Part shown: in pieces, positions 1 through 5,875 of the stretch
How the letters are laid out: each line of letters starts with the position of its first letter
Position numbering within the stretch: position 1 is the stretch's first letter
Assembly (NCBI GenBank): GCA_900751665.1
Contig: CAADSV010000161.1
Span: 1-7,395 of the forward strand
Length of the DNA stretch: 7,395 bases
Source: an uncultured Collinsella sp.
Lineage (GTDB): Bacteria > Actinomycetota > Coriobacteriia > Coriobacteriales > Coriobacteriaceae
Reading direction: 5' to 3'
Notes under the pieces: generated by a model
Told to the model about the DNA's origin: nothing
The model's database searches: none
The model's input: only the letters and a program-made list of their open reading frames with translations
Translations under genes and position numbers: made by a program

Positions 1-53
1 AAGGGGGGAAGAAAAGCCGGTTTTTCCCCCCCCCCCCCAAAAAGGGGGGGGGT

Positions 54-518
54 TTGTGGGGGGGGTGTCCCCCGGGGGCCCGCCGCTACCTGCACATCAA
101 CGCCGCCGGAGACGTGGAGCCGTGCGTGTTCATCCACTACTCAAACGCCAACATCCACGATGTGAGCTTACTCGACGCGCTGCGCTCTCCCCTCTTTATG
201 AAGTACTACGAGAACATGCCGTTTAACGACAACTACCTCAAACCATGCCCCATGCTCGAGAATCCCGACGTGCTGCCCAAACTGGTCGCCGAGAGTGGCG
301 CAATGAGCACCGATCTCATCGAGAAGGAGTCACCCGAGCAGCTGCGCGAAAAGACCCAGGCTGCCGCCGAGGCATGGTCACCTGTCGCCGACCGCATCTG
401 GAACGACTCCGACGATCCGTTATACGCCAAGCGTCACGAGGACAAGTCGCAGGGCATGGCCGATAGCGACATGCACAAGTTCGAAAAACAGGGCCGCATA
501 CTCAAAAACGGCGATTAA
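54..518 (+). CDS. Radical SAM/SPASM-like protein, C-terminal fragment (5' truncated)
   Basis: This is the C-terminal part of a protein I recognise as a radical SAM enzyme of the broad Fe-S oxidoreductase group (COG0535-like) with a SPASM-like auxiliary cluster region. The visible signature is a Cys at residue 5 followed by RRYLHINAAGDVEPC (Cys24), then FIHYSN, and LKPCPMLENP (Cys65). The N-terminal radical SAM barrel with its CxxxCxxC motif lies outside the window, so the reaction and substrate cannot be named. The tail after about residue 75 is charged, helical-looking and Ala/Glu-rich. The frame opens at a TTG at base 54, but it stays open back to base 3 and this is not a credible start. 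The first 65 bases are G/C homopolymers that distort the reading, and sound protein begins near base 66. The gene ends at TAA 516-518 and converges on the TetR gene. The family is fairly sure; the specific function is unknown. Confidence 0.75.
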   Translation: MWGGCPPGARRYLHINAAGDVEPCVFIHYSNANIHDVSLLDALRSPLFMKYYENMPFNDNYLKPCPMLENPDVLPKLVAESGAMSTDLIEKESPEQLREKTQAAAEAWSPVADRIWNDSDDPLYAKRHEDKSQGMADSDMHKFEKQGRILKNGD

Positions 519-551
519 TGCTGCCCTACACGACAAACGCTCAGAAATGAA

Positions 552-590
552 GCGGAGCAGTCTCGAGGCTCATCTTCGAGGCTGCTCCGC
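552..590. terminator. Long hairpin between convergent genes, probable bidirectional terminator
   Basis: The arms 552-566 and 576-590 form a 15-bp stem: nine GC-rich pairs, one T/G wobble, then CTCGA/TCGAG, closing a 9-nt loop. It lies 33 bases after the stop of the radical SAM gene and also downstream of the TetR gene. On the plus strand no proper U-tract follows. On the minus strand the sequence after the stem is TTCATTTCT, which is a better but still imperfect U-rich tail. A shared terminator for the convergent pair is the most economical reading. Confidence 0.6.
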
Positions 591-613
591 CTTACCATCA
601 AAACAGTTTTACT

Positions 614-682
614 AAGTTGCGGTGAAATAGGGACCAGAACGGCCTACCAATAGCCAAAACGATCCCTATTCCACCGCAACTT
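614..682. repeat. 69-bp near-perfect inverted repeat, intergenic
   Basis: The arms 614-633 (starts AAGTTGCGGTG) and 663-682 (ends CACCGCAACTT) are 20-bp reverse complements with one mismatch (A625 against C671). The 29-nt middle contains a further small stem, GGC(C)TA against TAGCC around 641-655. The element sits between the hairpin at 552-590 and the end of the TetR gene and has no coding capacity. It lacks a U-tract, so it does not look like a simple terminator. Its form fits a REP/MITE-like dispersed palindrome or a cruciform/processing element, but copy number cannot be judged from this window. Confidence 0.65.
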
Positions 683-706
683 CTTTAAGTTGTTGAATTA
701 TCAATG

Positions 707-1318
707 CTATTCCAAGCGAGATTCCAGACTCGACAGGCCATTAAGAGTCAGGTCGTTGGCGACCTCAGAGACGCGCTCGATAGGAACCGAGCCGTCAGAC
801 AGTGCCCACGTGCGATAGATACCGATAATACCCGACAGCAAAAACGCCAGATAATAGTCGAACATCTCGTCCTTGAGACCTTGGGGCAGCAGATCGCGCT
901 CGGCAATCTCATGTTCGAGCGGCGCACGAAGACGAGCCATGAAATCATCGAGCGGAATATTCTCGATCAGCTGACGATTGAGCACTAAGTTGTTGCACAG
1001 CGCCTCATTAACGGTTTTAAAGAAGGTCGCCGCCGCGCCCAGGGCGCGCTCATTGGTGTCGCCGTCCATGGAAGCAAGCGTTTTCTCGACCGAGTCGACA
1101 ATCATCTCCACCACATCGACGGCAATGGCATCGAGCAGGCCGTCAACCGTACCAAAGTGAACGTAAAAGGTCTTGCGGTCGACATTGGCCTCGCGCGCGA
1201 TGGCACTCACCGTAATGTCTGCCAGCGGCTTTTCCATGAGCAGGCGCTCGAAAGCGGAAAGGATGGCATTACGGCTGCGAACGATGCGGCGGTCAAGACG
1301 CGGTTTGCTGGTTGCCAT
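707..1318 (-). CDS. TetR/AcrR-family transcriptional regulator
   Basis: This is a 203-residue DNA-binding repressor-type protein, the usual TetR length. The N-terminal HTH is clear: basic lead RRIVRSRNAILSAF (residues 10-23), then ITVSAIAREANVDRKTFYVHF (about 35-55), where the recognition helix ends in the family's typical TFYxHF. The remainder is an all-helical ligand-binding/dimerisation domain without family-wide landmarks, so the effector is unknown. I chose the ATG at 1316-1318 because AAGGGA (1326-1331) lies 7 nt upstream. The in-frame ATG nine codons earlier, at 1343-1345, has no Shine-Dalgarno. The flippase-like gene lies upstream on the same strand with a 116-base gap that contains a palindrome, a candidate autoregulatory operator. 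Regulation of itself or of the neighbouring membrane protein gene is an inference from position only. Confidence 0.9.
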   Translation of the reverse strand: MATSKPRLDRRIVRSRNAILSAFERLLMEKPLADITVSAIAREANVDRKTFYVHFGTVDGLLDAIAVDVVEMIVDSVEKTLASMDGDTNERALGAAATFFKTVNEALCNNLVLNRQLIENIPLDDFMARLRAPLEHEIAERDLLPQGLKDEMFDYYLAFLLSGIIGIYRTWALSDGSVPIERVSEVANDLTLNGLSSLESRLE

Positions 1319-1325
1319 GGGCATG

Positions 1326-1331
1326 TCCCTT
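1326..1331 (-). promoter_or_regulatory. Ribosome binding site deciding the TetR start
   Basis: AAGGGA on the minus strand lies 7 nt before the ATG at 1316-1318. It argues for the short 203-residue form over the 212-residue reading that starts at 1345. Confidence 0.6.
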
Positions 1332-1361
1332 CGATATGCGAGCATTCATCAACAGATGAGA

Positions 1362-1385
1362 GATAATCTACGTAAGAGGATTATC
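1362..1385. promoter_or_regulatory. Palindrome upstream of the TetR gene, candidate operator
   Basis: GATAATC (1362-1368) and GATTATC (1379-1385) are perfect 7-bp inverted half-sites separated by 10 bp, 24 bp in all, about 44 bases upstream of the chosen TetR start. On the minus strand the first half-site, GATAAT, also resembles a -10 hexamer, although I see no convincing -35 at 16-18 bp from it. The size and position are typical of a TetR-family operator overlapping its own promoter. Binding is inferred, not shown. Confidence 0.45.
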
Positions 1386-1434
1386 CCCCATACAGCACAA
1401 ATATGCCCCGCATCATGAAGAACGCACGACTGCC

Positions 1435-2742
1435 CTACTGCGACTTAGGGTGCTTCTTCTTATTGAGTGCCGACGGAGATACGCGAATACCGTCGCCTGT
1501 CTGGCGCACATAGGCTTTATGAGCCGGCTTAGCGGTCCCAGAAGCCTTCTGAGCCTGCTTCTTGGGATCAACGGTAACAGCATTCGCGGGGTGCGGCTTA
1601 GTGGGCGCAGAGGGCGTCTGAGGCGCGCGGCCGAGCTTGCGCATCACACGATCCCAGCGCGCATGGATGCTCTCGTTGTGAGCGCTCTTAAGCCCCAGCA
1701 GGGGCGCAGCCAAAATGGTCGGTGCAATAAACGTAATGAGGCGCCACAGCAGATAGCCGGCGGTCGATGCCGAACCGAAGAAATGACCCAAGAACAATGC
1801 AAAGCCGCCCTCAGCGCCACCAGTTCCACCGGGCAAGGGAACCGCAGAGCTCAGCAGCTGGACAAAGGCGCTCGCGGCCATGACCGAGAAAAAGTCGACC
1901 TCGTGGTGGCCAAAGGCAAGCATCAGGAAATACGGCACCAGATAGAAAAACGCGAGCTGCAGCATGGTGATAAACACGGTGAGCAGCATGGAAGAAAAAT
2001 GTCCGGCTGAAAGCTTGAACTTCTCGGAGAAGGAGTAGATCTCGCCATCGACAAACGTGCGCCATCCCTCGATCTTAGTGGCCGAGACACCAATGCGCTC
2101 AAGCCAATTGATGATGCAATGGGCGACGCGCGTGACGGTCTTAGGCATGAGCGCGACGGCGAAGATGCCCAGCAAGATGCAGCAGTGCCCACCAAAGCTA
2201 AAGACACACAGCAGCGTCATGTCGCCATAGCGCTCGGCAAAAAACGGCATGCGAGCAAGCAGTAGGATAGCGCCCCAGGCAACGAGGCCAAACTGATACA
2301 CGATAAAGCGCGTGAACTGCGTGGCACCAGCCTCGCCGACATTTTGGCCCGCCTTGGTCAGGCGGTAGATCTGGGCGGGAGTCGAGCCCATCATCATGGG
2401 CGTCAGGTTGCCAAAGAAGATGCCGCTCGCCTCGACCGAAATCAGGTCGCGGATGCCGACGGGTGAATATGGGTCGAGCCAGACGGCGATCGCATAGGCC
2501 ACAATGCCAAAGAACAGATACATGAACATGCAAAGACACGCGACAACGAGCCATGGCGCCTGGACGCTCGACATTGCGGCCCAGAACTGCCCCATCTGCC
2601 CGGTTACCACCAGATAGACGATATAACCCACCAGCACGACGCCGATAAAGATGGCGCCGCGGCGTGCGCTCTTATTGTCATCTCCGCCCGAGGCCTCAAC
2701 CTCGACCTGGGGCTTAGACGTATGCCGAGAGGACTCCGTCAT
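1435..2742 (-). CDS. Lysylphosphatidylglycerol synthase/flippase-superfamily membrane protein (YbhN/AglD-like)
   Basis: This is a 435-residue multi-pass inner-membrane protein. After a 28-residue charged cytoplasmic start come hydrophobic segments at roughly 29-48, 64-88, 145-165, 175-200, 250-277, 284-300 and 325-350. Two motifs place it in the UPF0104/YbhN group: GSTPAQIYRL at 119-128 and PLPGGTGGAEGGF at 302-314. These correspond to the flippase half of MprF-type proteins. No C-terminal aminoacyl-transferase domain is present, so lysyl-phosphatidylglycerol synthesis is not implied; lipid or glycolipid translocation is the likely role. Residues 370-435 are a Pro/Ala/Lys-rich basic tail, probably cytoplasmic. 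The ATG at 2740-2742 is preferred because AGAAGGAG ends 4 nt upstream. An upstream in-frame start at 2808 would add 22 residues that run through the promoter region. Confidence 0.85.
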   Translation of the reverse strand: MTESSRHTSKPQVEVEASGGDDNKSARRGAIFIGVVLVGYIVYLVVTGQMGQFWAAMSSVQAPWLVVACLCMFMYLFFGIVAYAIAVWLDPYSPVGIRDLISVEASGIFFGNLTPMMMGSTPAQIYRLTKAGQNVGEAGATQFTRFIVYQFGLVAWGAILLLARMPFFAERYGDMTLLCVFSFGGHCCILLGIFAVALMPKTVTRVAHCIINWLERIGVSATKIEGWRTFVDGEIYSFSEKFKLSAGHFSSMLLTVFITMLQLAFFYLVPYFLMLAFGHHEVDFFSVMAASAFVQLLSSAVPLPGGTGGAEGGFALFLGHFFGSASTAGYLLWRLITFIAPTILAAPLLGLKSAHNESIHARWDRVMRKLGRAPQTPSAPTKPHPANAVTVDPKKQAQKASGTAKPAHKAYVRQTGDGIRVSPSALNKKKHPKSQ

Positions 2743-2763
2743 GAGACTCCTTCTAACAGTCAA

Positions 2764-2803
2764 AATATCTTGGATATTGTACCCGTAAGGGCCATAGGCA
2801 GAA
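2764..2803 (-). promoter_or_regulatory. Candidate promoter with overlapping palindrome for the flippase-like gene
   Basis: On the minus strand TACAAT (2776-2781) is a good -10 hexamer, with a weak -35 TTCTGC (2798-2803) 16 bp upstream. AATATC-TTG-GATATT (2764-2778), a perfect 6-bp inverted repeat with a 3-nt spacer, overlaps the -10 and the predicted start site near 2769. A repressor bound there would block initiation. This supports translation from 2742, because an ATG at 2808 would lie upstream of the promoter. Confidence 0.4.
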
Positions 2804-2850
2804 CGCAAAGCTCTGGTTCAAACGGGAATTGCAGACGGTTGTTTGATAAC

Positions 2851-2882
2851 AAAAAACCCGGACTTACATGGGAAGTCCGGGT
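2851..2882 (-). terminator. Rho-independent terminator of the tRNA-Glu operon
   Basis: There is a perfect 10-bp stem (2856-2865 with 2873-2882; ACCCGGACTT/AAGTCCGGGT) and a 7-nt loop. On the minus strand it is followed by a run of six T (2851-2856, partly the stem base) and then GTT. It begins 11 bases after the CCA end of the second tRNA and insulates the tRNAs from the flippase-like gene. Confidence 0.9.
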
Positions 2883-2892
2883 ATCAGATGCG

Positions 2893-2969
2893 TGGTAGCC
2901 CGTACCAGATTCGAACTGGTGATCTCCGCCTTGAGAGGGCGGCGTCCTAAACCGCTAGACGAACGGGCC
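2893..2969 (-). tRNA. tRNA-Glu (anticodon CUC), distal copy
   Basis: This is a 77-nt gene including an encoded 3' CCA. The acceptor stem GGCCCGT/ACGGGCT has a G1-U72 wobble and discriminator A. It is followed by TC, a D-arm with TCTAGCGG and AGGAC, and an anticodon stem CCGCC/GGCGG closing the loop CTCTCAA, so the anticodon is CUC reading GAG. The T-arm is ACCAG-TTCGAAT-CTGGT. The layout matches bacterial tRNA-Glu. It is identical in sequence to the copy at 2992-3068 and lies 22 bases downstream of it. Confidence 0.96.
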
Positions 2970-2991
2970 ATAAGCCTCAGCAGAAAAGAAG

Positions 2992-3068
2992 TGGTAGCCC
3001 GTACCAGATTCGAACTGGTGATCTCCGCCTTGAGAGGGCGGCGTCCTAAACCGCTAGACGAACGGGCC
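2992..3068 (-). tRNA. tRNA-Glu (anticodon CUC), promoter-proximal copy
   Basis: This is a second 77-nt tRNA-Glu(CUC), base-for-base the same as the downstream copy from acceptor to encoded CCA. It is the first gene after the promoter at 3103-3131, with a leader of roughly 28 nt. The pair is transcribed as one dicistronic precursor ending at the terminator at 2851-2882. The duplication fits the heavy GAG use in the surrounding genes. Confidence 0.96.
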
Positions 3069-3102
3069 ACATGACATCTGCACTGCCGTGCTGCGAGGAA
3101 AT

Positions 3103-3131
3103 ATATTACGGGACAAAAAACGTCAGCGCAA
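3103..3131 (-). promoter_or_regulatory. Sigma-70-type promoter for the tRNA-Glu pair
   Basis: On the minus strand there is a -35 TTGCGC (3126-3131), a 17-bp spacer containing a T6 tract, and a -10 TAATAT (3103-3108). The predicted start is near 3096, about 28 bases before the first mature tRNA base. Both hexamers and the spacing are close to consensus, as expected for a stable-RNA promoter. Confidence 0.75.
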
Positions 3132-3146
3132 GAAGAAATTCCAAAT

Positions 3147-3165
3147 TGCCGAAAAATTGTCGGCA
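3147..3165 (-). terminator. Small hairpin after cca, weak terminator candidate
   Basis: TGCCGA (3147-3152) and TCGGCA (3160-3165) form a 6-bp stem with a 7-nt AT-rich loop, about 30 bases past the cca stop. Only a broken T-rich stretch (ATTTGGAATTTC) follows on the minus strand. Partial read-through of cca into the tRNA pair therefore looks possible. Confidence 0.35.
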
Positions 3166-3195
3166 GGTTATGGAACACGCAGGTAAACTGGGTAG

Positions 3196-4590
3196 CTAAT
3201 TCAAGTTGAGATGGACCAAAAGAGCTTCGCGATCGTTGGGAATGTTGTCTTCGATCACGGCGTCGAGGGCGGAGTTGAGAAGCTGACCCAGTTCCGGCCC
3301 AGGCTTGACTCCGACACGGATCAGGTCGCCGCCGTTGATGGCGAGCATCTTGAGCGTATAGGGCTCCCCTGCCTTCAGCAGCTCGTGCGCCATCGCGCGC
3401 ATCTCCTCAATCGTCTCAACGTAATAGAAGCACGATGGGGCCTTGCCGAGCGTATCAGCACGCTTAAGATCCATGAGCTCATCAATCAGGCGGGCTGTGT
3501 CGACGCCCTCGCCCGAAAGCGCGCGCATCATATTGAGCAGGCAGGAGCGCTCGGGGCGCAGCGGCTTATCGTGATATTTGATGAGCAGGCAAACGTCGCG
3601 CACCAGGTCGTGCGAGAGTGCCAGGCGATCCATAATGACGCGCGCTTTCTTGGCGCCGAGCTCGGGATGACCGTAGAAGTGTCCGCTGCCGGCGTGATCG
3701 ACCGTAAAGCACTCGGGCTTGGAGACATCGTGCAAAAACGCCGCCCACATAAGGCTCGACGATGGCGCGACGCCGTCGCACAGCGCCAGCTCCCCTGCCA
3801 CCGTCAGCACACGGGCGATATGCTCGTAGACGTTAAACGCATGGTAGACACTTCGCTGATCAAACCCGCGACCCGCTGCCAACTCGGGCACAGCGGCACA
3901 GATGAGCTCGGGATAGCGAAGCATCGCGTCTCCCCCATGACCGGTCGAAAGAATGCCCTCGAGCTCAATACCCACACGCTCACGCGCCACGGCATCGAGC
4001 AGCGGCGCGCACTCGGCAAGCGCGCGCTTGGTCTCGGGCTCAATCATAAAGTCCAGGCGGCAGGCAAAGCGTACCGCACGCAGCATGCGCAGTGCGTCCT
4101 CGTTAAAGCGACGCTTGGGATCGCCAACAGCGCGAATCAGCTTGCGCTCCAAGTCACCCTGACCGTCGTAGCGGTCGACAAGCCCACGCTCGGGATGCCA
4201 GGCCATGGCGTTGACGGTAAAGTCGCGGCGGGCCAGATCGTCCTCGAGCGAGGCGGCACGCTCGACACTCTGAGGATGGCGCCCATCGGTGTAAAAGCCA
4301 TCCAGGCGGTACGTGGTGACCTCGATACGCTCGCCATCGGAAATAGCCGTGATTCCGCCAAATTTAATGCCCGACTCCACGACCGCGATATCAGCGGCCT
4401 CGAGCGCCGCCTTGGACTCCTGCCACAGGCCGCTGCAGCACATATCAACATCGTGGCTGGGGCATCCCATCAGGGCGTCGCGCACCCAACCGCCAACGTA
4501 CCAAGCCTCAAGACCAGCCGCCTCAAGCGCGCGCAGGACGCGCAGGGAGGCATCGGACGGTTGCGTACCGTTGAGCGAAACATTGCACAT
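3196..4590 (-). CDS. cca: CCA tRNA nucleotidyltransferase (class II, with HD domain)
   Basis: This 464-residue enzyme adds or repairs the 3' CCA of tRNA using CTP and ATP. The class II nucleotidyltransferase head is complete: WYVGGWVRDALMG (30-42), catalytic carboxylates in HDVDM (Asp47 and Asp49), RRDFTVNAMAW (121-131), and the base-reading EDALR (164-168) within RFNEDALRMLRAVRFA. An HD-type domain follows, with VYHAFNVYEHI (248-258) and FLHDVSKP (HD at 287-288), then a helical C-terminus. The length suits HD-containing bacterial CCA enzymes. Poly(A) polymerase shares the head, but RRDFTVNA and the context favour CCA addition. The ATG at 4588-4590 has AGGAGG (4599-4604) 8 nt upstream. No convincing promoter hexamer pair was found in 4605-4683. 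The next genes downstream are the two tRNA-Glu genes, which already encode CCA, so repair is the likelier service for them. Confidence 0.93.
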   Translation of the reverse strand: MCNVSLNGTQPSDASLRVLRALEAAGLEAWYVGGWVRDALMGCPSHDVDMCCSGLWQESKAALEAADIAVVESGIKFGGITAISDGERIEVTTYRLDGFYTDGRHPQSVERAASLEDDLARRDFTVNAMAWHPERGLVDRYDGQGDLERKLIRAVGDPKRRFNEDALRMLRAVRFACRLDFMIEPETKRALAECAPLLDAVARERVGIELEGILSTGHGGDAMLRYPELICAAVPELAAGRGFDQRSVYHAFNVYEHIARVLTVAGELALCDGVAPSSSLMWAAFLHDVSKPECFTVDHAGSGHFYGHPELGAKKARVIMDRLALSHDLVRDVCLLIKYHDKPLRPERSCLLNMMRALSGEGVDTARLIDELMDLKRADTLGKAPSCFYYVETIEEMRAMAHELLKAGEPYTLKMLAINGGDLIRVGVKPGPELGQLLNSALDAVIEDNIPNDREALLVHLNLN

Positions 4591-4683
4591 GCCTGTGGCC
4601 TCCTGCGACTATCAAATTGGCTATCGATTGCGTCTGCAAGAAGTCTAGCAAGAAACAGCCTCCACTGCACACGCAAGTCCGAT

Positions 4684-4721
4684 AAACAAAAACGCATCCG
4701 TCCTAGTCTAAGACGGATGCG
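4684..4721 (-). terminator. Rho-independent terminator of the downstream PfkB-family kinase gene
   Basis: A perfect 10-bp stem (4693-4702 with 4712-4721; CGCATCCGTC/GACGGATGCG) closes a 9-nt loop. TTTTTGTTT follows on the minus strand. It starts 33 bases after the kinase stop codon and separates that gene from cca. Confidence 0.9.
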
Positions 4722-4754
4722 AAATAATCAAACTAGTCAGGCAAGGTACAGGGA

Positions 4755-5687
4755 CTAGCAGACCTGGCGAACCTCGATGTGCTTCTTATATTCGTCCACC
4801 TTGGCAAAATCGCCCAGACCGGGGCACTCGACCACGTTGGCGCCGGTGGCCATCGACAGGCGCAGGGCGTCCTCGACGCGCTCGGGGGCGTCGTGCCACA
4901 CGGACAAGAAGGCAGCGAGCGAGGAATCGCCGGCGCACACCGTCGACAGCAGCTTGACGTCGAAGGTGCGGTTGGCAAACCAGATATGCTCGCCGTTGGA
5001 GAAGTACGCGCCGTCGCCACCGAGGGTCAGCAGCACGTTCTTGGCGCCCTTGGCGTGCAGCTCGGCCATCGCGCCCTTGACGGACTCGTCGTCGCCACCG
5101 CTCACCTTGATGCCAAAGATGTCGAGCAGCTCGTCATCATTGGGCTTGATCAGCAGCGGCTCCATGGCAATGAGGTCTGCCAGCTGATGGCTCGAGATGT
5201 CGAGGACAAACTCGGCCCCCTTGGCCTTGACACGGCGCAGGACCTCGGCCAGGAAGCCCTCGGAAGTGTTGGGAGGCAGCGAACCGCTGATGACCAGGCA
5301 GGTCATGTCATCGAGCGAATCGATGAGCTCAAACATCTCCTGCTCGTTGGCCTCGTTGATGGCGGCACCGGCGTTGACCATGTTGTACTCGGTGTCGGGG
5401 CCGGCATTGAGGAACACGTTGACGCGCGTGATGCCGTCGGTCCACACGGGCTTGACGGGCACGCCCAGGGCCTCGGCGCCCTTGACGATAAACTCGCCCG
5501 AGAAGCCAGCGAAGAAGCCCAGGATCGTGGTGTCGACACCGTAGTGGTCAAGCGTAAACGAGACGTTGAGACCCTTGCCGTTGGGCGTATAGACGGCGTT
5601 GCGAGTACGCGTGACGGTGTTGGCAGCAAGGCCGTCGCAGGCGATGTTGTAGTCAATGGCGGGATTTGCAGTGAGCGTGTAAATCAT
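4755..5687 (-). CDS. PfkB-family sugar kinase, 1-phosphofructokinase-like (paralogue B)
   Basis: This 310-residue cytoplasmic kinase belongs to the 1-phosphofructokinase/LacC branch of PfkB. It likely uses ATP to phosphorylate a sugar phosphate such as fructose 1-phosphate or tagatose 6-phosphate; the exact substrate cannot be read off. Landmarks are TLTANPAID (4-12), NGKGLNV (36-42), DGITRVN (84-90), SGSLPP (134-139), LLIKPNDDEL (178-187), TLGGDGAYF (221-229) and the ATP/anion-hole motif STVCAGDSSLAAF (248-260) with catalytic-base Asp254. Odd point: Cys251 replaces the usual Gly of GAGD. Asn41, expected in the substrate motif, is kept. The ATG at 5685-5687 is chosen because AAAGGA (5694-5699) is 6 nt upstream and because it aligns with the paralogue's start; a GTG at 5702 would overlap that ribosome site. 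It follows the paralogue at 5876-6808 but has its own -10 and terminator. Confidence 0.88.
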   Translation of the reverse strand: MIYTLTANPAIDYNIACDGLAANTVTRTRNAVYTPNGKGLNVSFTLDHYGVDTTILGFFAGFSGEFIVKGAEALGVPVKPVWTDGITRVNVFLNAGPDTEYNMVNAGAAINEANEQEMFELIDSLDDMTCLVISGSLPPNTSEGFLAEVLRRVKAKGAEFVLDISSHQLADLIAMEPLLIKPNDDELLDIFGIKVSGGDDESVKGAMAELHAKGAKNVLLTLGGDGAYFSNGEHIWFANRTFDVKLLSTVCAGDSSLAAFLSVWHDAPERVEDALRLSMATGANVVECPGLGDFAKVDEYKKHIEVRQVC

Positions 5688-5721
5688 GAATGTTCCTTTC
5701 ACGAAGCAACGTGTTAATGAA

Positions 5722-5727
5722 AGTATA
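5722..5727 (-). promoter_or_regulatory. Candidate -10 element for kinase B
   Basis: TATACT on the minus strand would give a start near 5715 and a leader of about 28 nt before the ATG at 5687. I see no good -35 at 16-18 bp upstream, so an activator or a weak promoter is possible. The terminator of the preceding gene (5814-5847) makes a separate promoter here likely. Confidence 0.4.
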
Positions 5728-5813
5728 TTCCACGCATCGGTAAAAGGCTAGGACAACTCGGTGAACGGTGTGGAAGCGATGAAGTACGGCAGGACATCTC
5801 TCCCCTATGACGG

Positions 5814-5847
5814 AACAAAAAGGCGCCCTGGCCGAAACCGGGGCGCC
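5814..5847 (-). terminator. Rho-independent terminator between the two kinase genes
   Basis: The stem 5822-5831 with 5838-5847 (GGCGCC core, ten pairs with one wobble) closes a 6-nt loop. On the minus strand TTTTTGTT follows. It lies 28 bases past the stop of kinase A and should end the ptsI-kinase A transcript, leaving kinase B as a separate unit. Confidence 0.9.
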
Positions 5848-5875
5848 GCATGCGCACGAATATGTCGCGTTTCGA

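Noticed and set aside
1..50. G-rich and C-rich runs as a quadruplex or hairpin regulatory element
   Set aside because: They sit at the window edge, disrupt a good reading frame and resemble the other end of the window. Sequencing artefact is the simpler explanation.
1450..2010. 186-residue plus-strand frame
   Set aside because: It is antisense to the 3' part of the membrane protein, with no ribosome site or domain.
1435..2742. Full MprF lysylphosphatidylglycerol synthase conferring antimicrobial peptide resistance
   Set aside because: Only the membrane flippase-like part is present. The C-terminal aminoacyl-transferase domain is replaced by a short basic tail.
2893..3068. The two 77-bp repeats as a CRISPR array or mobile element
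   Set aside because: There are only two copies with a 22-bp spacer, and each folds as a complete tRNA-Glu.
2864..3178. 104-residue minus-strand frame with a duplicated SSSGLGRRPLKAEI segment, and a plus-strand frame at 2868-3074
   Set aside because: These are translations of the two tRNA-Glu genes and their complements. The repeat in the protein is simply the tandem tRNA, a well-known spurious annotation.
3211..4758. 515-residue open frame on the plus strand
   Set aside because: It lies antisense to cca, which has intact motifs and a strong ribosome site. Its openness follows from the GC-biased codon use of the real gene, and it shows no recognisable domain.
4779..5717. 312-residue open frame on the plus strand, and a similar 329-residue one at 5807-6796
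   Set aside because: They are mirror frames of the two paralogous kinases. Their mutual similarity reflects the sense-strand homology, not a second gene family.
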